Shown: positions 46,752 to 58,302, numbered from the stretch's first letter. The stretch: DNA of 64,000 bases from Shewanella violacea DSS12 (GCF_000091325.1 NC_014012.1:310001-374000), one strand, 5' to 3'. The notes: generated from the sequence alone by a model not told the origin. Program-made: numbers and translations.

Positions 46752-47572
46752 TGCGCTCTGCAAGAGGATATAAGTCATCAGGCTTTACATTGGTTGAGAT
46801 GGTGACAGTCATTATCATCCTTGGGGTCATGATGCTTGGAGTCAGTAGTTTCGTCATCATAGGTACACGTATCTTCGTCGACTCGACCTCGGTGGATCAG
46901 GTCTTGAGTCAGAGCCGTTTCGTCATAGAGCGGATGACGCGTGAGATACGCAATGCAGTCCCTAATAGTCTGCGTGTGACGGAAAATCCAGTCTCGTTCC
47001 AGTGCATTGAATTCGTGCCTATTCAGGCTAGTGCTTCATATCTGGATTTACCCATATCCCCTGGTGTTGCTAGTGAGACAGGGATAGTAATGACACCATC
47101 TCAAGGAATTAATCTAGAGCATAGAATGTTGGTCTATCCACTGCAAATAAGCCATATTTACTCTGCGACCCCAACGGCGAGCGAGGGTAGGTTATTTGAT
47201 ATTGATGAATACGATGATACGACCAATACAGTCACCTTCGATCACGCAGTACGTTTTAGCGAGGCGTCGCCAAGAAGTCGTTTCTTTATGGTGGACCAGG
47301 CGGTGAGCTACTGCTTTTTTGCCAATGGCAATATCAGACGTTATACCGGCTATGACATGTTCAATGACGACCAGCCAACGCCGACAGATATGGGAGGCGA
47401 TGCAAGCAGCGCATTGATGGCTGAGAATGTAGTGATAGATGGCAGCTGGCCCATACTCTATACCCCAGGAACCTTGATCAATAATGCCGTGGTGCAGCTC
47501 ACGCCACAGTTTGAAGTTAATGAACAAGAGTTTCAATATCAACATCAGGTGCAGGTGGTCAATGTCCCCTAA
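46751..47572 (+). CDS. mshO: MSHA minor prepilin MshO (PilW/GspJ-like)
   Basis: 273 aa. Leader MRSARGYKSSG, processed FTLVEMVTVIIILGVMMLG with the +5 Glu. VLSQSRFVIERMTREIRNAVPNS is the GspJ/PilW-type block. Two cysteines (FQCIEF, VSYCFF). Starts within the mshD stop codon (TGATG) and overlaps mshP. Minor pilin predicted to cap or initiate the fibre. Confidence 0.9.
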   Translation: MRSARGYKSSGFTLVEMVTVIIILGVMMLGVSSFVIIGTRIFVDSTSVDQVLSQSRFVIERMTREIRNAVPNSLRVTENPVSFQCIEFVPIQASASYLDLPISPGVASETGIVMTPSQGINLEHRMLVYPLQISHIYSATPTASEGRLFDIDEYDDTTNTVTFDHAVRFSEASPRSRFFMVDQAVSYCFFANGNIRRYTGYDMFNDDQPTPTDMGGDASSALMAENVVIDGSWPILYTPGTLINNAVVQLTPQFEVNEQEFQYQHQVQVVNVP

Positions 47573-48053
47573 TATGAATCAAGATACTCATAAAACCTTT
47601 CGAGGCCTTGCAAGTCGGCCCTTACTTAGAGGCGGGATGGCTAAGCAGCAGGGCAGTGCCTTGGTGATAGGTGTTTTTGTTATCACAGTGATGTTCTTGA
47701 TGGCATCGGCCTTAATTAATATACTCGAAGACGCCGATGAACAGGTTAATTTAGAAGTGTGGGGCATACGTGCGTTAGCGGCGGCGAACTCAGGTGCAGA
47801 TAGTGCACTGGCTCTATTATTTCCTTTGGATGCTTCGGCTGCGACTTGTGATGCAAGCAGTCAGTGGCTTGTCCCCGATGTACCAGGTTTTCATGCTTGT
47901 ATTGTTGAGCTGACCTGTGTTGATACCCAGGTTGATACGGTACATCACTATCGAATAACCAGCACAGCGACCTGTGAAACTGGCAATTGCACAGACAATA
48001 ACGCTAATTGTCTGCGGGTAAACCGTCAGGTGGAGGTTGAAGCCCGTGATTGA
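47562..48053 (+). CDS. mshP: MSHA minor pilin MshP (PilX/GspK-like)
   Basis: 163 aa from an ATG at 47562 that overlaps mshO by 11 bp with AGGTGG just upstream; an internal ATG at 47637 (MAKQQGSALVIGVF..., GAGGCGGG before it) would give a more usual short leader and 138 aa, and may be the real start. The hydrophobic helix GSALVIGVFVITVMFLMASALI lacks the FTLIE glutamate, as is usual for MshP/GspK. It is Cys-rich toward the end (ATCDAS, HACIVELTCVD, CETGNCTDNNANC). Confidence 0.82.
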   Translation: MSPNMNQDTHKTFRGLASRPLLRGGMAKQQGSALVIGVFVITVMFLMASALINILEDADEQVNLEVWGIRALAAANSGADSALALLFPLDASAATCDASSQWLVPDVPGFHACIVELTCVDTQVDTVHHYRITSTATCETGNCTDNNANCLRVNRQVEVEARD

Positions 48054-51000
48054 TACTTTAATGTTCAGGGGAAGACAAGTCACCCAGAGGATACTCATCC
48101 TGGTGCTGCTGATGGGGTCTGGCTTATTACCTGCGTACGCTGCTGACTGGACGGCTACCTTTATCGAAGGGGTAAACTCATATAGCCGTGATGGTGAAAT
48201 AGAGTTTAATGGTACAGCCAAATTATATAACTCCTCCCAGACAGGTTTCTTACCTTCATTCGATGTCGAAGAAGATGAGAGATCTTGTGTACCTCCTAAC
48301 CAGAATACTAAAAGGTGTAAAAGTGGTGGGTATACCGCAAGATTACCCCTTGATCGAATTCCATTTAATCAGTGCCGCTCCACAAGTGACAATGATATAG
48401 GTCCCCCAGATTTTTTTAACCCTGAGATTGAGCTTGTTGCTGGAGAATATGGTGATGTAGTTTTGAGTGGCGGTACAAATAACAAAATTACTTTTACCAC
48501 AAGTGAGGGTATCTATAAGCTTAAATCTTTGAAAGCTACCAATGGCATACTTGAGTTAGCTGCGGGCCAATATTGGATTGAGTCGTTACAGATAAATAGC
48601 GGGGTGCGGATTATTTTCCCTCCTACTGGAACTGTGAGCTTCTTTGTTCGAGATGATTATACTCATCTTAATTCGAGCCTTGCCTATAGTGCGGCCCAAT
48701 TTCTTTTGTATGCATATAGCGATGTGACCATTTCTGGTGATGTATATTTCAGAGGCTTTGTGGTGGCTGAGGACGAGTTTGAGCTAAACGGTGGTGCCAT
48801 GCTCGAAGGCGGGGTGACTGCAGATGAAATCTCTTTAGGAAATAGTAGTTGGATCTATTTTAATGATACAGCGGCTTCGATAAATGTTGTTCCTGACTGT
48901 GATGTTGAACCTGTATTACCGGTTGTGCCACTACAATGTCCTGCCGGGCAAGATGGAGTAGCAGGTATTACATATCGAAGTTATGACGCTACAAGCTGGA
49001 AGCCAGGGCAAAATATCAGCCCAGTCGATCATAATGACTTCAATAACCTTATAGATACAGTAAAAAGCACCACTAACCAATTAGGCGAATCCATTGAATC
49101 CCAAGTCGAAGGCTATGGCTACGATATAAATCCTCACTCGAGTCAGGGGGATCGCTATGCTGGTATCTTCGAAGGTTATCTGGATGTGCCAGAAACAGGT
49201 AATTATATCTTTGGGATAGATGGTGATGATGCGATCGAACTTCTGATTGATGGCCAGCTTGTTGTGGGTTTTTACGGATTGCATGGTCAATGTGGTAGGC
49301 CTTGTGAAACCGGGGATATCGCATTAGCCCAAGGCACCCATAAAATAGAGATGCGTTTCCATGAGGCGACCGGGGCTGAAGCTTATCATCTCTATTGGCA
49401 GCCGCCTTCAGCAACCAGTCTTGTAAAAGTACCAGAAAACGCCTATCTGACTTGTCCTTTGCCGCAATTTGAATTTGGTCGAGTCACCTTGAGTGGCGGC
49501 AGTGCTGTGATTAATTTTGAGAATAGCTACGCTAGCGCGCCTGTGATTATCTTGATGCCAAGCTTAGACGGGGCTAATCCTACCCAGGATGGCCCAGCGA
49601 CTGTGAGGCTAGTATCCAGCGGCGCCGCTACGGCTTCTATCGAACAAAATGAACCGCCAGGCAATAAAGTGTCTGCAGATGATATGTCTGAAGTCGATTA
49701 CTTTATTATGGAGCCAGGATATCGTTTCTTAGCGCGAGGCAAGGCGCTGCAAGCGGGTAAGCTGGTGACAAATAAATATCAGGGGAAACGACTTCCAGCT
49801 GCGGGGCGAGGTTATGAAAACATTAGTTTCAGCCACAAGTTTGGTGCTAAGCCAGCTATGGTCGGGCAAACGTTATCGAGACATAATAATCGTTTTATCA
49901 CCACAGTAATCAACAATGTTAGCTCACAAGGTGATAACTTTGATATCGCTATCGAAGCATCTGAAGTGCTTGGTTCGATTAATCAAGATGAAACCTTAGG
50001 TTATGTGGCTGGGCTAGGCTCAGGCTCCATGGAGATAAATGGTGAGGCTGTCTTGTATGAGTTTGATTATGCAAAAAATCACGGTGATAGTTACCGTACC
50101 CGCACCTTACTTCAACAGTGTGCTTATCAGACGAATTATCAAAATACTTATACCAGTCAGCCCTATGTAATAGCTAGTAAAAACTCACATAAAGGCGGCG
50201 ATGGCGGCTGGGTCAGACGCTGTCGTCATTCAGTATTTAACAATACTGTCAGTTTTGCAGTGGATGAAGATCAACAAAGTAATACCGAGCGAAATCACCT
50301 GGCTGAAGATATTGGTTATTTTGCCTTTGAGGCCGTTCCTGAGCCGCCAGTGACGAACCATTATCGTATCGAGTTCTCTTCGGGGGCTATTAGCTGTGCG
50401 GCAAAGAATATTATTATTCGTGCTTGTGATGATGGTAATTGCACCACTGAAACATCTGTTTTATCAAGTGTCGATTTGACCAAAAACGGTAACCTATACA
50501 GCAAGGTTGATTTCACTGGACATACTGTTCCTGGGGTTGAACTCTGGCATGGGGATGGTGGTTCGGTACTCGTTGGCCTTGTGGCTGAAAATTCCTCGGC
50601 TTCGTATCGTTGTTTCATCGATGGGCAAGAGGTTGATACAGACAAGTGCAAACTAGATTATCAAGATACGGGTTTTTACTTTGATGTGCCCAACACTAGT
50701 TCTTGCAAGGACACGGCTAACTTTGAATTATTTGCCGTCAAAAAGGACTCTCAGACGCAAGAATGTGTACCACTTTTCAGTAATCAAACTAAAGCCATCG
50801 ATTTTAATTTTGAGTACAAAATACCTAGCTCAGTTAATAACGAGGCTTCGCTGACCCTTAGTAGTTTGAATGGGTCGAGGGATGATGTAAGCATTGCAGG
50901 TGGCGCGACAGAGAGCTTAGATGTACGCTTCGATAAGGACGGCAAAGCCGTGTTACAAGCAAATTACCCTGAAGCCGGGGTAGTCAGGTTAAAAGCATCT

Positions 51001-52485
51001 CACACCCTAAGGGTGAATACTCCTAATGGTACCGAAGAGCTGCTACTTGAATATGCAGATGATTTTACTGCCGCGCCTGCTGGCTTTCATTTCTTTAATA
51101 CCAGTAGCAATAAGACTTGTAGTAGCGGCGACCCCTATAATGCTAGCTGTGATGTGCTTGCTAAAGCTGGTGAAAATTTTGAAATGGGAATGAAGGCAGT
51201 TTGTTGGGAGTCTGATAGCGACAACGATTTTAGCAATAACACAGCGCTACAAAACTTTAAGTTAGACGATATAGCAATCACAGCCAAAGTAGATCAGCCA
51301 TCGGCAGGTAGTGATGGTAGCTTTGGGTATTCTTCAATTAACTTTGAGCTTAATACCGGGGAAACTGCGGCAATTCTAGAGCAAAGTTGGAACGAGGTGG
51401 GAACTGTGACTGCGGAACTCACTCAAGATTTAAATTATCACGGGGTTACCATTCCCCAAGATAAGTCGAGTAGCGAAGTCTTTGGTCGTTTTACGCCTGC
51501 TTATTTGGAAATAACTGGAAATACACCCGAAGTTTCGCTCTCATGTAGTAGCTTTACCTATATGGATCAGCCTTTTAGTTTCTTATCTGGAACAGAGCCT
51601 AAGATACAAGTCATTGGGAAGTCCACCTCTACAAGTGTCACCAGTAATTACCAAATAGATCCATGGTGGCGCTATAAAGACAAAGAGTCTTCTGAACAGA
51701 ACCTATGGTCGGGTCGTACTTATAGCGACAATAGGGGTATTGCAATCCTTGATGACAAAGATGCACCAGATCTTTCGGGTAAAGTGCTGTTTTTGAGTGA
51801 GCCTGCTGCTGCCTACCTTGCTGGTGGTCAGGTTAATTATTTAAGAACGGCTTCGGCAGTTGCGCCATTCAATGCCCTGTTTAATCTAGACTTGCAAGCT
51901 GCTGATGTGACCGATGAGGATAATATTTGTTTCCAAGCTGATGCTAATTCACCCTGCATTGGCTTTACCTTTACCGATATTGGTAAAGATAAAAGTAGGC
52001 AACAACGCTATGGGCGTATGCTTGTTGAGAATGGCTATGGACCTGAGTCAGAGAGTCTACGTCTGCCGATTCGAGCTGAATATGTGAGTGCAGTGGGTGC
52101 GACTGGACCCACTTGGCTTATCAATAAAGAAGATCAGTGTTCTGTTTATGGTACAGCGTCTTCGGCGGATAACGGTGAGCTGATCACTACTGGTATCAAT
52201 ATGCAGCTTCCTGCCGGTTTCCCGTCGATCACGGCACATAATAACCCCCAATTAACTTCACAAAGCGGCTTAATACAAGCAGGTGTGAATCAGATCTATT
52301 TCACACCACCCAATGCACCAGCTGAAGCGCCGATTAAGCTTAAGCAACATGTAAAACCTTGGCTTAAATGGTATTGGAACTATGATGGCAATAACGCCAA
52401 TGATTTATATGACCCTAGAGCCAGTGCCTTCTTCGGTACTTATCGTGGCAATGACAAGGTGATCTCTTGGCGGGAGGTTAACTAG
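48046..52485 (+). CDS. mshQ: MshQ, large exported pilus-associated adhesin-like protein with PA14 domain
   Basis: 1479 aa from GTG 48046, nine bases after GGAGG and overlapping the mshP stop. Signal peptide (about 1-32, ending PAYA). Region order: a beta-rich segment resembling polymer-forming/beta-helix domains (about 115-280, VAGEYGDVVLSGG), a PA14 domain (about 298-465; YAGIFEGYLDVPETGNYIFGI, AYHLYWQPP) often linked to carbohydrate binding, a second beta domain (about 470-760), then a Cys-containing MshQ C-terminal body (about 765-1479) ending ASAFFGTYRGNDK. Last gene of the MSHA set by general gene order. Role in adhesion or tip function is inferred. Confidence 0.9.
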   Translation: MIDTLMFRGRQVTQRILILVLLMGSGLLPAYAADWTATFIEGVNSYSRDGEIEFNGTAKLYNSSQTGFLPSFDVEEDERSCVPPNQNTKRCKSGGYTARLPLDRIPFNQCRSTSDNDIGPPDFFNPEIELVAGEYGDVVLSGGTNNKITFTTSEGIYKLKSLKATNGILELAAGQYWIESLQINSGVRIIFPPTGTVSFFVRDDYTHLNSSLAYSAAQFLLYAYSDVTISGDVYFRGFVVAEDEFELNGGAMLEGGVTADEISLGNSSWIYFNDTAASINVVPDCDVEPVLPVVPLQCPAGQDGVAGITYRSYDATSWKPGQNISPVDHNDFNNLIDTVKSTTNQLGESIESQVEGYGYDINPHSSQGDRYAGIFEGYLDVPETGNYIFGIDGDDAIELLIDGQLVVGFYGLHGQCGRPCETGDIALAQGTHKIEMRFHEATGAEAYHLYWQPPSATSLVKVPENAYLTCPLPQFEFGRVTLSGGSAVINFENSYASAPVIILMPSLDGANPTQDGPATVRLVSSGAATASIEQNEPPGNKVSADDMSEVDYFIMEPGYRFLARGKALQAGKLVTNKYQGKRLPAAGRGYENISFSHKFGAKPAMVGQTLSRHNNRFITTVINNVSSQGDNFDIAIEASEVLGSINQDETLGYVAGLGSGSMEINGEAVLYEFDYAKNHGDSYRTRTLLQQCAYQTNYQNTYTSQPYVIASKNSHKGGDGGWVRRCRHSVFNNTVSFAVDEDQQSNTERNHLAEDIGYFAFEAVPEPPVTNHYRIEFSSGAISCAAKNIIIRACDDGNCTTETSVLSSVDLTKNGNLYSKVDFTGHTVPGVELWHGDGGSVLVGLVAENSSASYRCFIDGQEVDTDKCKLDYQDTGFYFDVPNTSSCKDTANFELFAVKKDSQTQECVPLFSNQTKAIDFNFEYKIPSSVNNEASLTLSSLNGSRDDVSIAGGATESLDVRFDKDGKAVLQANYPEAGVVRLKASHTLRVNTPNGTEELLLEYADDFTAAPAGFHFFNTSSNKTCSSGDPYNASCDVLAKAGENFEMGMKAVCWESDSDNDFSNNTALQNFKLDDIAITAKVDQPSAGSDGSFGYSSINFELNTGETAAILEQSWNEVGTVTAELTQDLNYHGVTIPQDKSSSEVFGRFTPAYLEITGNTPEVSLSCSSFTYMDQPFSFLSGTEPKIQVIGKSTSTSVTSNYQIDPWWRYKDKESSEQNLWSGRTYSDNRGIAILDDKDAPDLSGKVLFLSEPAAAYLAGGQVNYLRTASAVAPFNALFNLDLQAADVTDEDNICFQADANSPCIGFTFTDIGKDKSRQQRYGRMLVENGYGPESESLRLPIRAEYVSAVGATGPTWLINKEDQCSVYGTASSADNGELITTGINMQLPAGFPSITAHNNPQLTSQSGLIQAGVNQIYFTPPNAPAEAPIKLKQHVKPWLKWYWNYDGNNANDLYDPRASAFFGTYRGNDKVISWREVN

Positions 52486-52496
52486 CTTCCAAGAGA

Positions 52497-52536
52497 TTGC
52501 TAATTCTTTAACCTTATGGGTATAAAGAGTTAGCAA
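52497..52536 (+). terminator. Hairpin after mshQ
   Basis: 14-bp stem TTGCTAATTCTTTA / TAAAGAGTTAGCAA (one G-U pair) 11 bp after the mshQ stop, with only a poor U tract. Probable end of the msh transcript, possibly leaky. Confidence 0.6.
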
Positions 52537-52945
52537 GCCTATTCTGTATTTGATACGTCCCATTAGCAAAATCTAGTCTGCTCCTGTTGGCCATTTTACT
52601 CGGCGAGCATAATCATCTGCCTTAAACTAGGCTTTCTAACTCAACTTTCTCCCCAAAAAAATTCTTCGTTAACCTCGTTTATTTCCATTTTTAGTCCTTG
52701 TACCTGTTTGTACCTATTCGTACCAATTGCTATGAAATAAAAAATTCACTTGAAGATGCGAATAAACCGACTAGTCTTGATATGGAGGAGAATAGCCTGT
52801 TTTATGCTAACTCTTCAGCGTGAAACACCCATATACGGAGTTAAATTTACCGAATAAATATGGGCTGCCATTATCAGGGAAGGTGATGCAGATAAGTTTA
52901 ATTAGCGTATTGCTTATCTGTCACTAATCAAAGGAGTTGAACCTA
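52537..52945 (+). promoter_or_regulatory. Upstream region of the second mshQ-like gene
   Basis: About 410 bp without a gene. It contains the phased GTACC repeats listed next and a good AAGGAG ribosome site (52931-52936). No clear -35/-10 pair was fixed. Confidence 0.45.
52698..52725 (+). repeat. Three GTACC direct repeats spaced 10 bp apart
   Basis: TTGTACCTG, TTTGTACCTA and TTCGTACCAA follow each other with an exact 10-bp period, so all face the same side of the helix. Such phased direct repeats are typical of binding sites for response regulators or other activators. About 220 bp upstream of the second mshQ-like gene. Confidence 0.6.
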
Positions 52946-55822
52946 GTGGCTTGTCGACCATTATTCTTGGTAGTACTTATCAGCTTAATCTCAGTATCGG
53001 TTTGTCTGGATGCCTATGCATTCGATGAGATCGATGAATCGCTTTATTTCCCCTCAGTTGTTCAAGGTCATCATGGCAATAATAACAATGTTTGCCATGG
53101 GGTTAACGATCCACAAATAAGGCAAAATGATTCTGCCAGAATTAACGATACGTTAGGTGAGAATTTAAAATACTGTAGTAACAATTCTGGCGATGGCTTA
53201 CCAAATGATGGTTGTGATACAGCTTCGGGTGGAGATAGGTATTGTACTGTAACAGGTGGCGACATTCGTGGCTTACATACTAATGGTCAGAACTCGTTTA
53301 AGTATAGTCATGAGGCTGGTGGAGGGATAGACAACTGCTTGAACGGTGATACTTTCTTGCTTGGTGATGATGGCAATACCCAGTTTGGTAAAATTGTGGT
53401 TTACAATGCTTGTACCGTGACTTTTTCTGCTAATCATAGCGAGTATCGATTAAAGAATATTCTAGCTAGAAGCGGCGCAACAATCATTTTAGCTCCCGGT
53501 GATTATTTTGTAGAAGAGCTCAAGCTTGAATCAAACTGTCATATCCTTGCCCAGGGTGATGTGCGTATTTTTGTTAAATCAGCCATAGAGATCACAGGAG
53601 CTAAGATTAATGAGTCCGGTGGCGGCAATGTATTGTTATTTGGTTATGACAAGATGACTTTAAATGGCTCGACGATCATTAAGGCTAATCTTTATAGCGA
53701 CAATCACATCTATATGAATGGTTCGAGTACACTCCACGGTCGAGTGACTTCGCGCTATTTAGAGATGAATAGTAACAGCGAAATACATGATCAAACTGCG
53801 ACACCAAGTCTGCTCAGTCACTATCGAATCGAATTCTCATCGGGTGCCCTCAGGTGTACAGGTAAAGATATTAGCATCAAGGCTTGTGCTGATGCTGATT
53901 GCACTAATGAGCTGAGCGATCCTGTGAGTGTCGAGCTCACCAAGAGCGGTGATGTGTATAACAATAATGTGTTCTCGGGTAATACATCGACCCAGCTCTG
54001 GCATACGGCGGGCGACACTGTGACAGTAGGGCTTGGCAGCACGGCTCCTTCTGGGGCCTATTTTTGTTACATAGATGGCATAGAGGTCGCGAACTCTGAC
54101 TGTACTCTGGATTATGCCGATGCCGGCTTCATTCTCAATATTCCCAATGAGTTATCGAACAAGCCTCAAGAAGATCTGGAGATCACTGCGGTGAAGATAA
54201 GTGAAACTAGCTCATTGTGTGTGCCAACGTTTCAGGGGGTGAGTAAAACAGTAAACTTTTGGAGTGACTATATCAGTCCGGATGAATCACAGAGGCCTGC
54301 CAGTATGTCAGTCTTTATCGATGATACTGCCCTTGGTCAATCTTATTCCGCTAAAACTCCCATAACTTTGGCGTTCGATGATACCGGTAAAGCCAGATTT
54401 AAGCTCAACTATGCCGATGCAGGAACGCTTGCGCTCAAGGTTAATTACGCCGGACTGGTAGGCGACGAAGATGAAATGCTGGAGATGGAAGGATCGGACA
54501 CCTTTGCGCGTTACCCTGTAGGCCTATGCGTCAGTCCTGAAACTATTTGTGCTTCTGCTAATAAAGATTGCCCCGGGTTTAGAAAAGCGGGCGAAACGTT
54601 TGAATTATCGATTCGGGGCATGGCTTGGCAATCAGATGGTGATCTGGATTTCTGTGATAACTTGCCTACAGCCAATTATGTTCAATCTAATATCGACCTG
54701 TCTGCCGATCTTGTGGCCCCGGCTGAGGGTGTCGATGGCACAGTCGGGCTCTCTGTCTATGATCACACGGCTCAGAGTAACAGTCTTAATCTGCTGTCTC
54801 AGTCTATCGACGAGGTGGGAGTCTTCTCTTTTTCCGCAACACCACCGGCTGACTATTTAGCTGAAGGTATTTTAATCCCTAAAGCCTACAGCCAAGCCGT
54901 TGGGCGTTTCTTTCCCAATGATTTTAAGGTCTACGGATACGGCATCATGCCGGCTTGTATGGCTGGCTTGTACTCATATATGGATGAACCCTTTAGGCTA
55001 AACGTGTCTGTTCGAGCTAGAAACGTCGCAGGCGAAACTACAGAGAATTATTTCGATGATTTTGCCTCTAGCGTGGCATTTCTGGTGGCAGAAAATAACG
55101 GCAATGGTATTGATTTTCAGACTAGACTCTCTGGCATGCCCAGTTTGGACTGGAGTCAGCCGGCTCTCGGGGTGCAGGAGATCGATGACGACATTCTTTT
55201 TTCCAGGCGGCTCGATGGTATAGCCGATGGTCCTTATACTCTCTTGGATATAGGTCTAAGAATACTAGATGATGATGGGGTTTTGATTGACGATGCCGAT
55301 ATGAATGCGGCTACGGATGACATCTGTGCCATATCAAACTCTTGCAATGCCAAGCGCTTGTCGAGTCAGCGCCTGATACATGGTCGTATCGTCATGGAAA
55401 ATGTTTATGGCTCGGAAGCTGAGACCTTAAGAATGCCGACTACGGCTCGATTTTGGGATGGTGATCTGTGGGCCGTGAATACGTTAGATAGTTGTACTAA
55501 GGTTATCGAGCCCGAACTCCCTGAGCCGACTCAAGTTGTTTATAGTCCTATACTCGATGGGGCCCAGCAGGTAAGCCGCACTAATGCTGCGGGTAATACT
55601 AGTGCTAGTGATTTTAGCACAGGACGATTTTCTCTAGGTTGGCAGTCAATAGTTTCGACGCCAAATCGTTACCGCGGCCAAGTCACCGCGCCCCTTGTGG
55701 TACCAAGTTGGCTGCAGTGGTATTGGCATAACGATGGGGATCTGTCAGATCCGCAAGCCAGTGCTTTCTTCGGTACTTATCGAGGTCATGATAAGGTGAT
55801 CCACTGGCGAGAAGTGGAATAG
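52946..55822 (+). CDS. Second MshQ-like exported protein, without PA14
   Basis: 958 aa from GTG 52946, nine bases after AAGGAG; a TTG at 52937 is too close to that site. Signal peptide (about 1-25, ending DAYA). The beta-helix-like part (about 100-280, ILAPGDYFVEELKLE) is followed by the same C-terminal body as MshQ: HYRIEFSSGALRC...KACADADC against HYRIEFSSGAISC...RACDDGNC, and the identical terminal plan ASAFFGTYRGHDK. The PA14 and second beta domains of MshQ are missing. A paralogue of mshQ by tandem duplication; its place on the pilus or cell surface is unknown. Confidence 0.85.
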   Translation: MACRPLFLVVLISLISVSVCLDAYAFDEIDESLYFPSVVQGHHGNNNNVCHGVNDPQIRQNDSARINDTLGENLKYCSNNSGDGLPNDGCDTASGGDRYCTVTGGDIRGLHTNGQNSFKYSHEAGGGIDNCLNGDTFLLGDDGNTQFGKIVVYNACTVTFSANHSEYRLKNILARSGATIILAPGDYFVEELKLESNCHILAQGDVRIFVKSAIEITGAKINESGGGNVLLFGYDKMTLNGSTIIKANLYSDNHIYMNGSSTLHGRVTSRYLEMNSNSEIHDQTATPSLLSHYRIEFSSGALRCTGKDISIKACADADCTNELSDPVSVELTKSGDVYNNNVFSGNTSTQLWHTAGDTVTVGLGSTAPSGAYFCYIDGIEVANSDCTLDYADAGFILNIPNELSNKPQEDLEITAVKISETSSLCVPTFQGVSKTVNFWSDYISPDESQRPASMSVFIDDTALGQSYSAKTPITLAFDDTGKARFKLNYADAGTLALKVNYAGLVGDEDEMLEMEGSDTFARYPVGLCVSPETICASANKDCPGFRKAGETFELSIRGMAWQSDGDLDFCDNLPTANYVQSNIDLSADLVAPAEGVDGTVGLSVYDHTAQSNSLNLLSQSIDEVGVFSFSATPPADYLAEGILIPKAYSQAVGRFFPNDFKVYGYGIMPACMAGLYSYMDEPFRLNVSVRARNVAGETTENYFDDFASSVAFLVAENNGNGIDFQTRLSGMPSLDWSQPALGVQEIDDDILFSRRLDGIADGPYTLLDIGLRILDDDGVLIDDADMNAATDDICAISNSCNAKRLSSQRLIHGRIVMENVYGSEAETLRMPTTARFWDGDLWAVNTLDSCTKVIEPELPEPTQVVYSPILDGAQQVSRTNAAGNTSASDFSTGRFSLGWQSIVSTPNRYRGQVTAPLVVPSWLQWYWHNDGDLSDPQASAFFGTYRGHDKVIHWREVE

Positions 55823-57255
<1,433 letters not shown>

Positions 57256-57264
57256 TTGAGTCGG

Positions 57265-57296
57265 AATAAGGCGGTGTTATACCGCCTTATTTTTTG
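57265..57296 (+). terminator. Rho-independent terminator after mreB
   Basis: Perfect stem AATAAGGCGGT / ACCGCCTTATT with loop GTTAT and a T run, nine bases after the mreB stop. Read-through would feed mreC. Confidence 0.94.
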
Positions 57297-57390
57297 TTGC
57301 TCATTTTGTCGTTGCAGGTTGTTAATGCCTGATATTTTTTTATGACCCCTTGAATACTAATTAGTATTTCGAAATCATTTATAGTTTTTT

Positions 57391-58302
57391 ATGAAGCCCA
57401 TTTTTGCTCGTGGTATTTCAAACCAGTTTAGATTAACACTGGCTATTATTTTGTCGGTGATCCTCATTGTGGCTAATGGCCGGCTCGATCCTGTTCGTAA
57501 ATCAATCTCTTCTGTTCTAAGCCCACTTCAATACATTGCCAATGTTCCCGGTACGTTTCTCGATTGGTCAGCCGAGAGTCTTGCGACTCGAGACATGCTC
57601 GCTAGACAGAACAAGGAGCTATTGCGTCAACAGCTGCTGATGAGTGAACGTCTGCAGCGTTTCGAACACCTAAGACAAGAAAACGAACGTCTGCGTGGCT
57701 TACTCGGTTCTCCAGTACATATGGATTCCAAGAAAGTGGTTGCCGAGGTGATGGAGGTCGCCAGCGATCCTTATCATCAATATGTGGTTATTAACCAAGG
57801 GGCGAGAACCGGCGTGTTTGTTGGCCAACCTGTGGTCGATGCACTGGGGGTTGTAGGCCAAATCGTACAAGTCAGCGAGCTAACCAGCCGAGTGCTGCTT
57901 ATTTCAGATGTTACTCACGGTATTCCTGTGCGTATAACACGTAACGATGTGCGTCTAGTGGTGACGGGTACAGGTGTGCTTGATGAGTTAGAACTTAAAT
58001 TTGTGTCTAAGAGCACAGATATTCGTGTTGGCGATCTCTTGGTATCTTCCGGGCTAGGTAAGCGTTTTCCTGAAGGTTATCCTGTGGCTCGGGTGATGAG
58101 TGTGATAAAAGATGATGGCCAGAGCTATGCCACTGTCACGGCTCAGCCATTGGCAGCATTAGATCGTATTCGATATTTACTGCTTATTTGGCCCGATAAA
58201 TCCGAACGAAAGGAAGATCTTGTTCAGGACGTTTCGGTGCCGAAATCCAGTGAACAGAAGCCTGATGTGAACGCCGAAGCTAAGCAAGAGGTGAGCGAAT
58301 GA
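57391..58302 (+). CDS. mreC: Rod-shape protein MreC
   Basis: 303-aa bitopic inner-membrane protein of the elongasome. One N-terminal membrane helix (about 13-30, LTLAIILSVILIVANGR), a periplasmic coiled-coil (about 65-105, RQNKELLRQQLLMSERLQRF) and two beta barrels containing VVINQGARTGVFVGQPVVD and LLVSSGLGKRFPEGYPVARV. A charged, probably disordered C-terminal tail. It binds PBP2/RodA partners in other bacteria. It overlaps mreD by four bases. Confidence 0.96.
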   Translation: MKPIFARGISNQFRLTLAIILSVILIVANGRLDPVRKSISSVLSPLQYIANVPGTFLDWSAESLATRDMLARQNKELLRQQLLMSERLQRFEHLRQENERLRGLLGSPVHMDSKKVVAEVMEVASDPYHQYVVINQGARTGVFVGQPVVDALGVVGQIVQVSELTSRVLLISDVTHGIPVRITRNDVRLVVTGTGVLDELELKFVSKSTDIRVGDLLVSSGLGKRFPEGYPVARVMSVIKDDGQSYATVTAQPLAALDRIRYLLLIWPDKSERKEDLVQDVSVPKSSEQKPDVNAEAKQEVSE

